64,000 nucleotides of DNA, from contig NZ_AP023081.1 in assembly GCF_026072635.1 (NCBI RefSeq), forward strand, positions 5,080,501 through 5,144,500, given 5' to 3'. The notes beneath the pieces are model-generated. The model did no database searches. It saw only the letters and a program-made list of their open reading frames with translations, and was not told the origin of the DNA. The position numbers were made by a program, and so were the translations under genes. Below are positions 50,768 to 60,860 of this stretch, one piece after another. The DNA comes from Pseudomonas solani. Lineage in GTDB: Bacteria > Pseudomonadota > Gammaproteobacteria > Pseudomonadales > Pseudomonadaceae. Within the stretch, counting starts at the first letter, position 1. Each line of letters opens with the position of its first letter.

Positions 50768-52258
50768 TCAGTGAGCCAGGGCCACCAGGCCGGAGTGCTG
50801 CACCAGGTCCAGCAGCGGCTGCGGGTAGACGCCGAGGAAGAACGCCAGCAGGGCGACGAACAGCAGCATGATGCCGCCGGCGCGTTGCGCCCAGTGCAGG
50901 TCGGCGTCATGGCGGCGCAGGTTGGGCTCCACCAGGAACAGGGTGACCATCACTCGCAGGTAGTAGAAGACGCCGATGGCGCTGCCCAGGACCATCACGC
51001 CCAGCAGCAGCCACAGGCCCGACTCGACGCCGGCGGCGATGACGAAGAACTTGCCGATGAAGCCTGCGGTGAGCGGGATACCGGCGAGCGACAGCATCAT
51101 CACGGTGAGCACCGCGGTCAGGTACGGGCGGCGCCAGAACAGGCCGCGGTATTCGTACAGGGCGTCGCAGTCACGGCCGTTGTACGGGGTGGACATCAGG
51201 GTCACCACGCCAAAGGCGCCGAGGCTGGTCAGCACGTAGGTGGCCAGGTAGACGCCGATGGCTTCCACGGCCATGCCCTTGCTGGCGATCAGTGCGATCA
51301 GCAGGTAGCCGAAGTGGGCGATGGAGGAGTAGCCCAGCAGGCGCTTGATGTTGTTCTGCACCAGCGCGAGCAGGTTGCCGAACAGGATCGAAGCGATGGC
51401 GATGGCGCCCAGCAGGTCGTTCAACCAGCCGCCGGCGGTGGCCGGGGAGATCTGGTACAGGCGCAGCAGCACGGCGAACACGGCGACCTTGCTGGCGGTG
51501 GCCAGGAAGGCCGAGACCGGTGCCGGAGCGCCTTCGTACACGTCCGGGGTCCAGAGGTGGAAGGGCACCAGGGACAGCTTGAACGCCAGGCCGATCAGCA
51601 TCATGCCGATGCCGAGGTGGACCAGCATGTTCTGCGCGCCTTCGGCGGAGAACTTCGCGCCGATGCCGGTGAAGCTCAGGGTGCCGGCGTCGGCGTAGAG
51701 CAGCGCCATGCCGAACAGCAGGAACGCGGAGCCGGCGGCCGAGAGCACCATGTACTTGATGCCGGCTTCCAGCGAACGCTTGTTGAAGAAGGCGTAGGCG
51801 ACCATGCCGTAGACCGGCACCGAGAGCAGCTCCAGGCCGATGAACAGGCCGGCCATGTGCTGCGCGGTGACCAGCACCAGGCCGCCGCAGGCCGACAGCA
51901 GGATCAGCAGGTACATTTCCTCGCGGTTGCCCGGGTAGCCCTGGCCGGTGTTGCCGCCCAGGTAGGCGTGGATCAGGGTGACGCAGGCGAGGGTCGAGGC
52001 CAGCACCAGGCCCATGTAGTAGCAGCCGAAGGTGTCGATCTTCAGAAGCGGTGTGACCTCGATGGGCGTGACGCCCAGGGCCGGGATGATCGCCAGCAGT
52101 GCCAGGTTGAGGCCGACCACCGAGAGCCCGAAGGTCAGGGTGTGGTTGCGCTTCCAGGCGATGGCCAGCATCACTACGACGACGGTGGCGCAGGCCACCA
52201 GCAGCGGTAGCAGGGCGATCAGGTGTTGAGTCGTGAATTCCACAGCGTGATGTTCCAT
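50768..52258 (-). CDS. nuoN: NADH-quinone oxidoreductase subunit N
   Basis: Antiporter-like membrane subunit of complex I, 496 residues, fourteen helices. Key residues include the Glu of VFYEL-type helix (LFIGLELLSVPVYGMVAY), Lys in KLSLVPFHLWTPDVYEGAPAPV and NNIKRLLGYSSIAHFGYLL. It is the last nuo gene. Start at 52258 (MEHHAVEFTTQ) lies five bases after the nuoM stop; a GTG seven codons... further in (VEFTTQHLI, five codons on) is an alternative. Confidence 0.95.
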   Translation of the reverse strand: MEHHAVEFTTQHLIALLPLLVACATVVVVMLAIAWKRNHTLTFGLSVVGLNLALLAIIPALGVTPIEVTPLLKIDTFGCYYMGLVLASTLACVTLIHAYLGGNTGQGYPGNREEMYLLILLSACGGLVLVTAQHMAGLFIGLELLSVPVYGMVAYAFFNKRSLEAGIKYMVLSAAGSAFLLFGMALLYADAGTLSFTGIGAKFSAEGAQNMLVHLGIGMMLIGLAFKLSLVPFHLWTPDVYEGAPAPVSAFLATASKVAVFAVLLRLYQISPATAGGWLNDLLGAIAIASILFGNLLALVQNNIKRLLGYSSIAHFGYLLIALIASKGMAVEAIGVYLATYVLTSLGAFGVVTLMSTPYNGRDCDALYEYRGLFWRRPYLTAVLTVMMLSLAGIPLTAGFIGKFFVIAAGVESGLWLLLGVMVLGSAIGVFYYLRVMVTLFLVEPNLRRHDADLHWAQRAGGIMLLFVALLAFFLGVYPQPLLDLVQHSGLVALAH

Positions 52259-52263
52259 AACAG

Positions 52264-53793
52264 CTACCGGGCCGAGGCGAGTTGGGTGAAGGCTGCATCC
52301 AGCCACTGATGCACGCCGTGCATGCTAGCGGCGGAGGTGTCCAGCACCGGTTGCGGGTAGACGCCCAGGAGGATCAGCAGGACGGCGAGGCCGAGCACCA
52401 TGATCAGCTCGCGGGGCTTGAGGGCCTGCAGCGGGGTGTCGGACTTGGCCGGGCCGAAGTAGGCGCGGTGAATCATGATCAGCGAGTAGACCGAGCCGAA
52501 CACCAGGCCGGTTGCGGCGATCACGGTGACCCAGGTTGCCTTCTGGAACGAGCCGACCAGGATCAGGAACTCGCCGACGAAGTTGCCGGTGCCGGGCAGG
52601 CCGAGGGCCGCTGCGGCGAAGAACAGGCTGATGGCCGGCAGGTAGGGCATGCGGCTCCAGATGCCACCCATCTCGCGCATGTCACGGGTGTGCAGGCGCT
52701 CGTAGAGCTGGCCGCAGAGGATGAACAGCGCCGCTGCGGAAAGGCCGTGGGCCATCATCTGCACCACCGCGCCCTGCAGGGCGATCTGGCTGCCGGAGTA
52801 GATGGCGATGAGCACGAAGCCCATGTGCGACACGCTGGAGAAGGCCACCAGGCGCTTGATGTCGGTCTGGGCGAAGGACAGCAGGGCACCGTAGATGATG
52901 GCGAACACGCCGAGCCAGTGGGCGATGGGCGCGAACTCGGCCGATGCATGGGGGAACAGCGGCAGGGCGAAGCGCATCAGGCCATAGGCGGCGGTCTTCA
53001 GCAGGATGCCGGCGAGGTCCACGGAGCCCGCGGTCGGGGCCTGGGCGTGGGCGTCGGGCAGCCAGGAGTGGAACGGCACCACCGGGAACTTCACCGCGAA
53101 GGCGATGAAGAAGCCGAGCATCAGCAGGTATTCGGCGGTGGGGGTGAGCTGGACCTTGAGCAGGTCGGCGTAGTTGAAGGTCATCACGCCGGTGTTGTTG
53201 TAGTTGATCAACACCAGGCTGAGGATCGCCACCAGCATCACCAGGCCGCTGGCCTGGGTGAAGATGAAGAACTTGGTGGCGGCGGTGATGCGGGTCTTGC
53301 CCTTGCTGCCGCTGTGACCCCAGAGCGCGATGAGGAAGTACATCGGCACCAGCATCATTTCCCAGAAGAAGAAGAACAGGAACAGGTCGACGGCGAGGAA
53401 CACGCCGACGACGCCGCCCAGGATCCACATCAGGTTCAGGTGGAAGAAGCCGACGCGGTTCTGGATCTCGTTCCAGGAGCAGAGCACGGACAGCACACCG
53501 AGCAGGCCGGTGAGGGTGACCATCAGCACCGACAGGCCATCCATCGCGAGGTGGATGGTGATGCCGAAACGCTCGATCCACTGCACCTTGAACTCGTGCG
53601 CCCATACGGGGCCGGCTTCAGGGGAGGGGGCCAGGGTGAAGTCACCGGTTGCCCACAGCCAGAGGCCGAGGCCGAACAGCAGGGACATGGTCAGCAGCGC
53701 GATCCAGCGCGGCAAGGTGTTGCCGAAGCGCTCACCTTGCCAGCACAGCAGGCCGCCGATGAAGGGGATCAGGATTAGCCAGGGCAGAATCAT
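52264..53793 (-). CDS. nuoM: NADH-quinone oxidoreductase subunit M
   Basis: Proton-pumping antiporter-like subunit, 509 residues. FFFWEMMLVPMYFLIALWG has the helix-5 Glu, KFPVVPFHSWLPDAHAQAPTAGSV the helix-7 Lys region, and DIKRLVAFSSVSHMGFV the helix-8 Lys. Length and motif order are standard. Separated from nuoL by 25 bases. Confidence 0.97.
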   Translation of the reverse strand: MILPWLILIPFIGGLLCWQGERFGNTLPRWIALLTMSLLFGLGLWLWATGDFTLAPSPEAGPVWAHEFKVQWIERFGITIHLAMDGLSVLMVTLTGLLGVLSVLCSWNEIQNRVGFFHLNLMWILGGVVGVFLAVDLFLFFFFWEMMLVPMYFLIALWGHSGSKGKTRITAATKFFIFTQASGLVMLVAILSLVLINYNNTGVMTFNYADLLKVQLTPTAEYLLMLGFFIAFAVKFPVVPFHSWLPDAHAQAPTAGSVDLAGILLKTAAYGLMRFALPLFPHASAEFAPIAHWLGVFAIIYGALLSFAQTDIKRLVAFSSVSHMGFVLIAIYSGSQIALQGAVVQMMAHGLSAAALFILCGQLYERLHTRDMREMGGIWSRMPYLPAISLFFAAAALGLPGTGNFVGEFLILVGSFQKATWVTVIAATGLVFGSVYSLIMIHRAYFGPAKSDTPLQALKPRELIMVLGLAVLLILLGVYPQPVLDTSAASMHGVHQWLDAAFTQLASAR

Positions 53794-53818
53794 GACGGGC
53801 TGGTTTCCTTAAGAAGAT

Positions 53819-55666
53819 TCAAGTCAGCAACACGGCGCCGAGCACGAGCACGGCTCCGCCGACCAGGGATACTGCGTACCAGCGCAATTGGCCGGTCTGG
53901 CTGCTGCTCAGCAGGCCGTTGCCGCCCCGCACGATGCGTGGGATCAGGCCGATGCCGGAGTCGATCGGGTCATGGCCGAGCAGGCGGGTGATGAGCAGGT
54001 AAGGCTTGACGAAGAGCTTGTCGTAGAGCCAGTCGAAGCCCCAGGCGGCGAACCACCAGGCGCCGAGGAAGCGGCCAGGGGCGCTCTGGGCGACGGCGCT
54101 GACGAAGCGGCGCTTGCCGAGGAAGAGCAGGGCGGCCAGGAGGATACCCGCCAGGGCGATGGCACCCGAGGCGATCTCCAGGCTGTGCTGGGCTTCGCCA
54201 CCGGCGTGGCCGACGCTTTCCGGCAGGACGCCAGCCAGCGGCGGGGTGATCAGCGCGCCGATGAAGGTGGACAGCACGATCAGCACCGACAGCGGCAGCC
54301 AGTGAGCCACACCGTGACCCGCATGGGCTTCGGTCTTGGCCTCGCCATGGAAGGCGATGAAGATCAGGCGGAAGGTGTAGATCGAGGTCAGGAAGGCACC
54401 GGCCAGGCCCGCGTAGAGCAGCCACTGGTGGCCACTGGCGAAGGCTTCCCAGAGGATCTCGTCCTTGGAGTAGAAGCCGGCGGTGACCAGGGGCAGTGCA
54501 GCCAGGGCCGCGCCGCCGACCAGGAAGCTGGCATAGGCCAGCGGCAGCTTCTTCCACAGGCCGCCCATCTTGAAGATGTTCTGCTCGTGGTGGCAGGCGT
54601 TGATCACCGCACCGGAGGCGAGGAACAGCAGGGCCTTGAAGAAGGCGTGGGTCATCAGGTGGAAGATCGCCGCGTCCCATGCGCCAACGCCCAGGGCGAG
54701 GAACATGTAGCCGATCTGGCTCATGGTGGAGTAGGCGAGGATGCGCTTGATGTCGGTCTGCACCAGCGCGGCGAAGCCGGCGAGTACCAGGGTGACGCCA
54801 CCGACGATGCCGACCAGTTCGAGGATCTCGGGGGTCAGCAGGAACAGGCCGTGGGTACGGGCGATCAGGTAGACGCCCGCGGTGACCATGGTGGCCGCGT
54901 GGATCAGTGCGGAAACCGGGGTCGGGCCCGCCATGGCGTCGGCCAGCCAGGTCTGCAGCGGCAGCTGGGCGGACTTGCCCACGGCGCCGCCAAGCAGCAT
55001 CAGGGTGGCGATCCACAGCCAGGCGTCGCCGGCGACGTATTTCTGCGGGGCCAGCACCATCAGCTCCTGGATGTTCAGGGTGCCCAGGTGCATGAACAGC
55101 AGGAACAGGCCGATGGCCATGAACACGTCGCCGATGCGGGTGACGATGAAGGCCTTGAGCGCGGCGTTGCCGTTGTTCGGGTTGCTGTAATAGAAGCCGA
55201 TCAGCAGGTAGGAGCAGAGGCCCACGCCTTCCCAGCCGAAGTACAGGAACAGCAGGTTATCGCCGAGCACCAGGAACAGCATGCTGGTGATGAACAGGTT
55301 GGTGTAGGAGAAGAAGCGCGAATAGCCCTCCTCACCACGCATGTACCAGGAGGCGAACAGGTGGATCAGGAAGCCGACGCCGGTGACCACACCCAGCATG
55401 GTCAGCGAGAGGCCGTCCAGGTACAGGGTGAAGCTGGGGGCGAAGCCGTCGACGTTCATCCACTGCCAGAGCACCTGGGTGTAGACGCCACCTTCCGGCG
55501 GGGCGACGTTGAACTGGACGATGATCCAGGCCGTGGTCAGTGCCGAGAGGCCAACGGAGCCCACGCCGATGACGGCGGAGGTGTTTTCGGAGAAGCGCCC
55601 GCGGGAGAACGACAGGATCAGCCAGCCGAGCAACGGGAAGAGGAAAGTCAGGAATAGAAGGTTCAT
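53819..55666 (-). CDS. nuoL: NADH-quinone oxidoreductase subunit L
   Basis: Distal antiporter-like subunit of complex I, 615 residues. YFGWEGVGLCSYLLIGFYY carries the helix-5 Glu, KSAQLPLQTWLADAMAGPTPVSALIHAATMVTAGVY the Lys and discontinuous helix, and TDIKRILAYSTMSQIGYM the central Lys. The long C-terminal part holds the lateral amphipathic helix region seen in NuoL. Its ATG overlaps the nuoK stop. Confidence 0.97.
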   Translation of the reverse strand: MNLLFLTFLFPLLGWLILSFSRGRFSENTSAVIGVGSVGLSALTTAWIIVQFNVAPPEGGVYTQVLWQWMNVDGFAPSFTLYLDGLSLTMLGVVTGVGFLIHLFASWYMRGEEGYSRFFSYTNLFITSMLFLVLGDNLLFLYFGWEGVGLCSYLLIGFYYSNPNNGNAALKAFIVTRIGDVFMAIGLFLLFMHLGTLNIQELMVLAPQKYVAGDAWLWIATLMLLGGAVGKSAQLPLQTWLADAMAGPTPVSALIHAATMVTAGVYLIARTHGLFLLTPEILELVGIVGGVTLVLAGFAALVQTDIKRILAYSTMSQIGYMFLALGVGAWDAAIFHLMTHAFFKALLFLASGAVINACHHEQNIFKMGGLWKKLPLAYASFLVGGAALAALPLVTAGFYSKDEILWEAFASGHQWLLYAGLAGAFLTSIYTFRLIFIAFHGEAKTEAHAGHGVAHWLPLSVLIVLSTFIGALITPPLAGVLPESVGHAGGEAQHSLEIASGAIALAGILLAALLFLGKRRFVSAVAQSAPGRFLGAWWFAAWGFDWLYDKLFVKPYLLITRLLGHDPIDSGIGLIPRIVRGGNGLLSSSQTGQLRWYAVSLVGGAVLVLGAVLLT

Positions 55667-55974
55667 CCGCGCATCTCGCTGGCAGCGTCGATATCGAGGG
55701 TGTGGAAGCGGCGATACAGCTGCAGCAGGATGGCCAGGCCAATGCTGGCCTCGGCGGCTGCGAGGGTGATCACCAGAATGAACATGATCTGGCCGTCGGC
55801 CTGGGCCCAGCGGGCACCGGCGACGACGAAGGCCAGGGCGGCGGCGTTCATCATCACTTCAAGGCTCATCAGCACGAAGAGGATGTTGCGGCGCACCATC
55901 AGGCCGACCAGCCCGAGGCCGAACAGCATGCCGGCGACGGCGAGGCCATGTTCCAGGGGGATTGCTTGCAGCAT
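55663..55974 (-). CDS. nuoK: NADH-quinone oxidoreductase subunit K
   Basis: 103 residues, three helices. Conserved membrane Glu residues are in LMSLEVMMNAAALAFV and LAAAEASIGLAILLQLYRR, both part of the proton path. Ends four bases into nuoL; begins four bases after the nuoJ stop. Confidence 0.96.
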   Translation of the reverse strand: MLQAIPLEHGLAVAGMLFGLGLVGLMVRRNILFVLMSLEVMMNAAALAFVVAGARWAQADGQIMFILVITLAAAEASIGLAILLQLYRRFHTLDIDAASEMRG

Positions 55975-55978
55975 GGCG

Positions 55979-56479
55979 TTACTCCTTCGCTTCGTGGCGG
56001 CCGAGGTGGTAGGCCGCGACCAGGGCTGCCAAAAGCAGCATGGAGGCGAGTTCGACGGCCAGCAGGTAAGGGCCGAACAGGCTGATACCTACTGCCTTGG
56101 CGTCTACCGTGGTCTGGCCGATGGTGGCGCCGCTGCTCTGGCTGAACAGCACATAGAGCAGTTCGGCCAGCAGGGCCAGGGACAGCGCCGAAGGGCCGAC
56201 CCAGATGCCGGGCTTGAGCCACTTGCGCTCCTGCTCGACGATGGCTGGGCCAAGGTTGAGCATCATCACCACGAAGACGAACAGCACCATGATGGCGCCG
56301 GCGTAGACGATGATTTCCAGGGCGCCGGCGAAGGGCGCCCCGAGTGCGAAGAAGCACATCGAGACGGCCAGCAGGGAAATGATGAGGTAGAGCAGCGCAT
56401 GCACCGGGTTGGTGTTGGTGACCACCCGCAGGGTGGAAACAACAGCGACGCCTGCGGCGAAATAGAAAGCGAATTCCAC
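55979..56479 (-). CDS. nuoJ: NADH-quinone oxidoreductase subunit J
   Basis: 166 residues, five helices. NTNPVHALLYLIISLLAVSM, GALEIIVYAGAIMVLFVFVVMMLNLG (the conserved pi-bulge helix 3) identify NuoJ. C-terminus is charged (HLGRHEAKE). Ten bases after the nuoI stop. Confidence 0.96.
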   Translation of the reverse strand: MEFAFYFAAGVAVVSTLRVVTNTNPVHALLYLIISLLAVSMCFFALGAPFAGALEIIVYAGAIMVLFVFVVMMLNLGPAIVEQERKWLKPGIWVGPSALSLALLAELLYVLFSQSSGATIGQTTVDAKAVGISLFGPYLLAVELASMLLLAALVAAYHLGRHEAKE

Positions 56480-56489
56480 GCACGTCTCC

Positions 56490-57038
56490 TTAGGGCAGCA
56501 GGCTCTTCACGTTGATCGGCTCGGCTTCGTTCTGCGCGGCGCCTTTAGGCTTGCCGGCAATGGCCATGCCGGCCACGCGATAGAAGTTGTAGTCGGGGTT
56601 CTTGCCGGGGCCGGAAATCAGCAGGTCTTCCTTCTCGTAGACCAGGTCCTGGCGCTTGTACTCGCCCATCTCGAAATCCGGGGTCAGCTGGATCGCGGTG
56701 GTGGGGCAGGCTTCTTCGCACAGGCCGCAGAAGATGCAGCGGGAGAAGTTGATGCGGAAGAACTCGGGGTACCAGCGGCCGTCTTCGGTCTCGGCCTTCT
56801 GCAGCGAGATGCAGCCGACCGGGCAGGCCACGGCGCACAGGTTGCAGGCTACGCAACGCTCTTCGCCGTCGGGATCACGGGTCAGCACGATGCGGCCACG
56901 GTAGCGCGGCGGCAGGTACACGGGCTCTTCGGGGTATTGCAGGGTGTCACGCTTGCGGAAGCCGTGGGAGAACACCATCACCAGGCTGCGCAGCTGGGTG
57001 AAGGTGCCGACCACCACGTCGTAGATGTACTTGATCAT
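56490..57038 (-). CDS. nuoI: NADH-quinone oxidoreductase subunit I
   Basis: Hydrophilic-arm ferredoxin subunit, 182 residues. Two 4Fe-4S motifs, CVACNLCAVACPVGCI and CIFCGLCEEACPTTAI, form clusters N6a and N6b between NuoG and NuoB. ATG at 57038 (MIKYIYDVVVG) is preceded by GAGGAGAAAGACC; the in-frame upstream start adds five residues only. Confidence 0.97.
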   Translation of the reverse strand: MIKYIYDVVVGTFTQLRSLVMVFSHGFRKRDTLQYPEEPVYLPPRYRGRIVLTRDPDGEERCVACNLCAVACPVGCISLQKAETEDGRWYPEFFRINFSRCIFCGLCEEACPTTAIQLTPDFEMGEYKRQDLVYEKEDLLISGPGKNPDYNFYRVAGMAIAGKPKGAAQNEAEPINVKSLLP

Positions 57039-57049
57039 GGTCTTTCTCC

Positions 57050-58042
57050 TCACTGGGCCGTGGCCAGCACGACGGCGCCGGTCACCAGCAGGTTGATCAG
57101 GGTCAGCGGGAGGCAGAACTTCCAGCTGAAGGCCATCACCTGGTCATAGCGCGGACGTGGGATCGACGCGCGGAGCAGGATGAACAGCATGATGAAGAAG
57201 GCAGTCTTCAGGGCGAACCAGATGAACGGGATCTGCGGCAGGATGCCGAAGGGGCCGTGCCAGCCGCCGAAGAACAGGGTCACCAGCAGCGCGGACACCA
57301 GCACGATGCCGATGTACTCGCCGACGAAGAACATGCCCCATTTCATGCCGGCGTATTCGATGTGGTAGCCGTCGGCCAGTTCCTGTTCCGCTTCCGGCTG
57401 GTCGAACGGGTGACGGTGGGTCACGGCGACGCCGGCGATGAAGAAGGTACAGAAGCCGAAGAACTGCGGAATGATGAACCACAGGTGCTGAGCCTGGTAT
57501 TCGACGATGTCGCGCATGTTGAACGAGCCGACCTGGGCGACGATGCCCATCAGCGACAGGGCCAGGAACACCTCGTAGGAGACGGTCTGGGCCGAGGCGC
57601 GCAGGCTGCCGAGCAGGGCGAACTTGTTGTTGCTCGACCAGCCGGCGAAAAGCACCGCGTACACGGTGATACCGGCCATGGCGAAGAAGAACAGGATGCC
57701 GATGTTCAGGTCCGCCACACCCCAGGTGGGGGTGATCGGGACCACGGCGAAGGCGATGAGCAGGGCGCTCATGGCGATCACCGGCGCCAGGGTGAAGATC
57801 ACCTTGTCGGCGAAGGGCGGGGTCCAGTCTTCCTTGAAGAACATCTTCAGCATGTCGGCGGCGATCTGGAACATGCCGAACGGGCCGACGCGGTTGGGAC
57901 CGTAGCGGTCCTGCCACCAGCCCAGCAGGCGTCGTTCGACGAAGCTGAGCAGGGCGCCGCAGATGACCACGGCGAGCAGGATGACGATGGCCTTGACCAC
58001 CGCGATGATGACGTCGATCACCTCGGGAGTGAGCCAGCTCAT
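57050..58042 (-). CDS. nuoH: NADH-quinone oxidoreductase subunit H
   Basis: Quinone-site membrane subunit, 330 residues, eight helices. ERRLLGWWQDRYGPNRVGPFG (first loop), FALLGSLRASAQTVSYEVFLAL, HRHPFDQPEAEQELADGYHIEYAGMKWGMFF and RASIPRPRYDQVM are the conserved segments facing the quinone chamber. Overlaps nuoG stop by four bases. Confidence 0.97.
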   Translation of the reverse strand: MSWLTPEVIDVIIAVVKAIVILLAVVICGALLSFVERRLLGWWQDRYGPNRVGPFGMFQIAADMLKMFFKEDWTPPFADKVIFTLAPVIAMSALLIAFAVVPITPTWGVADLNIGILFFFAMAGITVYAVLFAGWSSNNKFALLGSLRASAQTVSYEVFLALSLMGIVAQVGSFNMRDIVEYQAQHLWFIIPQFFGFCTFFIAGVAVTHRHPFDQPEAEQELADGYHIEYAGMKWGMFFVGEYIGIVLVSALLVTLFFGGWHGPFGILPQIPFIWFALKTAFFIMLFILLRASIPRPRYDQVMAFSWKFCLPLTLINLLVTGAVVLATAQ

Positions 58043-60762
58043 TGCGCGGCCTCCTGCAGCAGGGTCACGGTGGCGCCAGCGATGGCACCCGGGATACCCG
58101 GCAGGCCGGCGGGCAGGCCCACCAGGCCGGCGGCCAGTTCTTCACGGACCTGCAGTGGCAGGCGCAGGGCCTGGCCCTTGACCCGCAGGGCCAGCATGGC
58201 GCCGTCGTTCACGCCCAGGCGATCCGCCTCGGACTTGGCCAGAGCCACGTAGGGCTCGGGCATGCGCTCCTGGATCGGCGCGGCGCGGGAGGAGTTTTCC
58301 TCGCTGCCGAACAGATGGTGGAAGGGAACCACCTGCCAGGTGCCCTGGGCCGGGTTGAACGGAGCGGCGACGGCGAACCAGGGCAGGGTGGCGCCCTTGG
58401 CTTCGATCAGGCGTACGCCCGGGTCGCCGGCACGCAGGTGACCGCCGACTTCGTCCTGGAACTTGTTCCAGGCCTGGGGCGAGTTCCAGCCTGGGGACCA
58501 GGCGAACGGAATCTGCTGACGGGGTTCGGCGCTGCCGGCATAGCCTTCCATGGAGAAGGCGAAGGGCGAGTCCTTGTCCTGCGGCTGACGTGGCTCGTGC
58601 ACGCTGATGTTGGCGCGCATGGCGGTACGGCCGCTGTAGCGGTGCGGTTCGCGGGCCAGCTTCAGGCCCTTGATGCGGAACGAGGCGCTGGGTGCGGCGT
58701 CACGGATCGAAGCCAGCAGGCTACTGCTGTCGGCGACGGCGGCAGTGACCTGGTCGAGCTGGGTCCAGTCGACGGACTTGTCCTGCAGGGTGCTGTGCAG
58801 GGCGTGCAGCCAGCGCCAGCCCTCGCGCACGAGGATGTTGGCGTCGTAATAGGTCGGGTCGTAGACCTGGAAGAAGCGCTGGGCGCGGCCTTCCTGGCTG
58901 ACCAGGGTGCCGTCGCCTTCGGCGAAGCTGGCGACCGGCAGCACCAGGTGGGCGCGCTCGACGGTGGCGGTCTGCTGGTGGTCGGCGACGATCACCACCT
59001 GGGCGGCGGCGAGGGCGGCGTCGACCTTGGCAGCGTCGGCACGGCGGTAGAGGTCGTTCTCCAGTACCACCACTGCGTCGGCCTGGCCGGCGGTCAGGGC
59101 TTCCAGGGCGGCGTCCAGGGATTTCCCACCGAGCTCTTCACCCAGGAGCAGGGCGAGGCCCATGCTGTTGGCTTCCGGCACCACCAGGCTGATGGAGCCG
59201 TTCTTCTCACGGTTCTTCAGCGCGCTGGCGATGTTGGCGGCTGCTTCGATCAGGGTCTTTTCGCCCAGGGACGCGCCGGAGACGATCAGCGGACGCTTGG
59301 CTTGGATCAGGGCGTCGGCGATGGCCTTGACCAGCTCGGCGGCTTCGCTGTCCAGGCCTTCAACGGCCGGGGCGCTCGGGTCGATGGCATGGGCCACGGC
59401 GAAGCCGATGCGGGCGAGGTCGGCCGGGGCTGCGTGTACGCACTGGGTGGCCACGTCGTCGAGGCGGGTTTCGGCGACGCTGGCGATGAACAGCGGGTTC
59501 AGCGCGTCCTGGGCGACGTTCTGCACGGCCGCCATATGCCAGTCCTGGATCTTCATCGAGGCGGCGATCTCGGTGGCCTTGCCCTTGACCGACTGGCGCA
59601 GGGCCAGGGCGACGCGCGCGGCGGTCTGGGTCAGGTCTTCACCGAGCACGAACACGGCATCGTGGCTTTCGATGTCGCGCAGGGTCGGTACCGGCAGCGG
59701 GCCGTTCTGCAGGATGTCGCGGATCAGGCGGATGTTTTCCAGCTCACCCGCGGCGATGCCGGAGTAGTAGTTGGCTTCGCCTACCAGTTCACGCAGGGCG
59801 AAGTTGGATTCCAGGCTGGCGCGGGGCGAGCCGATGCCGATCACGCGCTTGCCCTTGAGCAGTTCGGCGGCCTTGTCCAGGGCGGCATCGAGGCCGAGCT
59901 TCTGGCTGCCGAACAGCGGTTGGCGCGGGCGGTCTTCACGGTTGACGTAGCCGTAGCCGAAACGGCCGCGGTCGCAAAGGAAGTACTGGTTCACCGAGCC
60001 GTTGAAGCGGTTCTCAATACGGCGGATTTCGCCATAGCGCTCACCGGGGCTGATGTTGCAGCCGCTGGAGCAGCCGTGGCAGATGCTTGGGGCGAACTGC
60101 ATGTCCCACTTGCGGTTGTAGCGCTCGGAGTGGGTCTTGTCGGTGAACACGCCGGTCGGGCAGACCTCGACCAGGTTGCCGGAGAATTCGCTCTCGAGGG
60201 TGCCGTCCTCGACACGTCCGAAGTAGACGTTGTCGTGGGCGCCGTAGACGCCGAGGTCGGTGCCGCCGGCGTAGTCCTTGTAGTAGCGCACGCAGCGGTA
60301 GCAGGCGATGCAGCGGTTCATTTCATGGGAAATGAACGGGCCGAGCTGCTGGTTCTGGTGGGTGCGCTTGGTGAAGCGGTACCGGCGCTCGTTGTGGCCG
60401 GTCATCACCGTCATGTCCTGCAGGTGGCAGTGGCCGCCTTCCTCGCACACGGGGCAGTCGTGCGGGTGGTTGGTCATCAGCCACTCGACGACGCTGGCGC
60501 GGAATTGCTTGGCCTCTTCGTCGTCGATGGAAATCCAGGAGTTGTCGGTGGCGGGGGTCATGCAGGACATGACCAGGCGGCCGCGCTTGTCGTTTTCGTC
60601 GGTGTACTGCTTGACCGCACACTGGCGGCAGGCGCCGACGCTACCGAGCGCCGGGTGCCAGCAGAAGTAGGGGATGTCGAGTCCGAGGGACAGACAGGCC
60701 TGCAGGAGGTTGTCTGCACCATCGACTTCGAGCGTCTTGCCGTCTACGTGGATAGTGGCCAT
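58039..60762 (-). CDS. nuoG: NADH-quinone oxidoreductase subunit G
   Basis: Iron-sulfur subunit of 907 residues. N-terminal 2Fe-2S (CWHPALGSVGACRQCAVK with a later MSCMTPA Cys), the HDCPVCEEGGHCHLQ His/Cys cluster N5 region, CIACYRCVRYY with CPTGVFT for further 4Fe-4S, and SICHGCSSGCNISPGERYG, the Cys set for the extra cluster N7 found in E. coli-type NuoG. The C-terminal molybdopterin-oxidoreductase-like domain carries no cofactor in this family. Confidence 0.96.
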   Translation of the reverse strand: MATIHVDGKTLEVDGADNLLQACLSLGLDIPYFCWHPALGSVGACRQCAVKQYTDENDKRGRLVMSCMTPATDNSWISIDDEEAKQFRASVVEWLMTNHPHDCPVCEEGGHCHLQDMTVMTGHNERRYRFTKRTHQNQQLGPFISHEMNRCIACYRCVRYYKDYAGGTDLGVYGAHDNVYFGRVEDGTLESEFSGNLVEVCPTGVFTDKTHSERYNRKWDMQFAPSICHGCSSGCNISPGERYGEIRRIENRFNGSVNQYFLCDRGRFGYGYVNREDRPRQPLFGSQKLGLDAALDKAAELLKGKRVIGIGSPRASLESNFALRELVGEANYYSGIAAGELENIRLIRDILQNGPLPVPTLRDIESHDAVFVLGEDLTQTAARVALALRQSVKGKATEIAASMKIQDWHMAAVQNVAQDALNPLFIASVAETRLDDVATQCVHAAPADLARIGFAVAHAIDPSAPAVEGLDSEAAELVKAIADALIQAKRPLIVSGASLGEKTLIEAAANIASALKNREKNGSISLVVPEANSMGLALLLGEELGGKSLDAALEALTAGQADAVVVLENDLYRRADAAKVDAALAAAQVVIVADHQQTATVERAHLVLPVASFAEGDGTLVSQEGRAQRFFQVYDPTYYDANILVREGWRWLHALHSTLQDKSVDWTQLDQVTAAVADSSSLLASIRDAAPSASFRIKGLKLAREPHRYSGRTAMRANISVHEPRQPQDKDSPFAFSMEGYAGSAEPRQQIPFAWSPGWNSPQAWNKFQDEVGGHLRAGDPGVRLIEAKGATLPWFAVAAPFNPAQGTWQVVPFHHLFGSEENSSRAAPIQERMPEPYVALAKSEADRLGVNDGAMLALRVKGQALRLPLQVREELAAGLVGLPAGLPGIPGAIAGATVTLLQEAAQ

Positions 60763-60860
60763 GGTTCAGTCTTCATCTGCCCGTTTGACCGGGCGTGGCT
60801 AATGGAATCAGGTTGCGGTCGGGGCCGCTTGTGGCGGCCGCCAACCGGCGGAACTGGCTC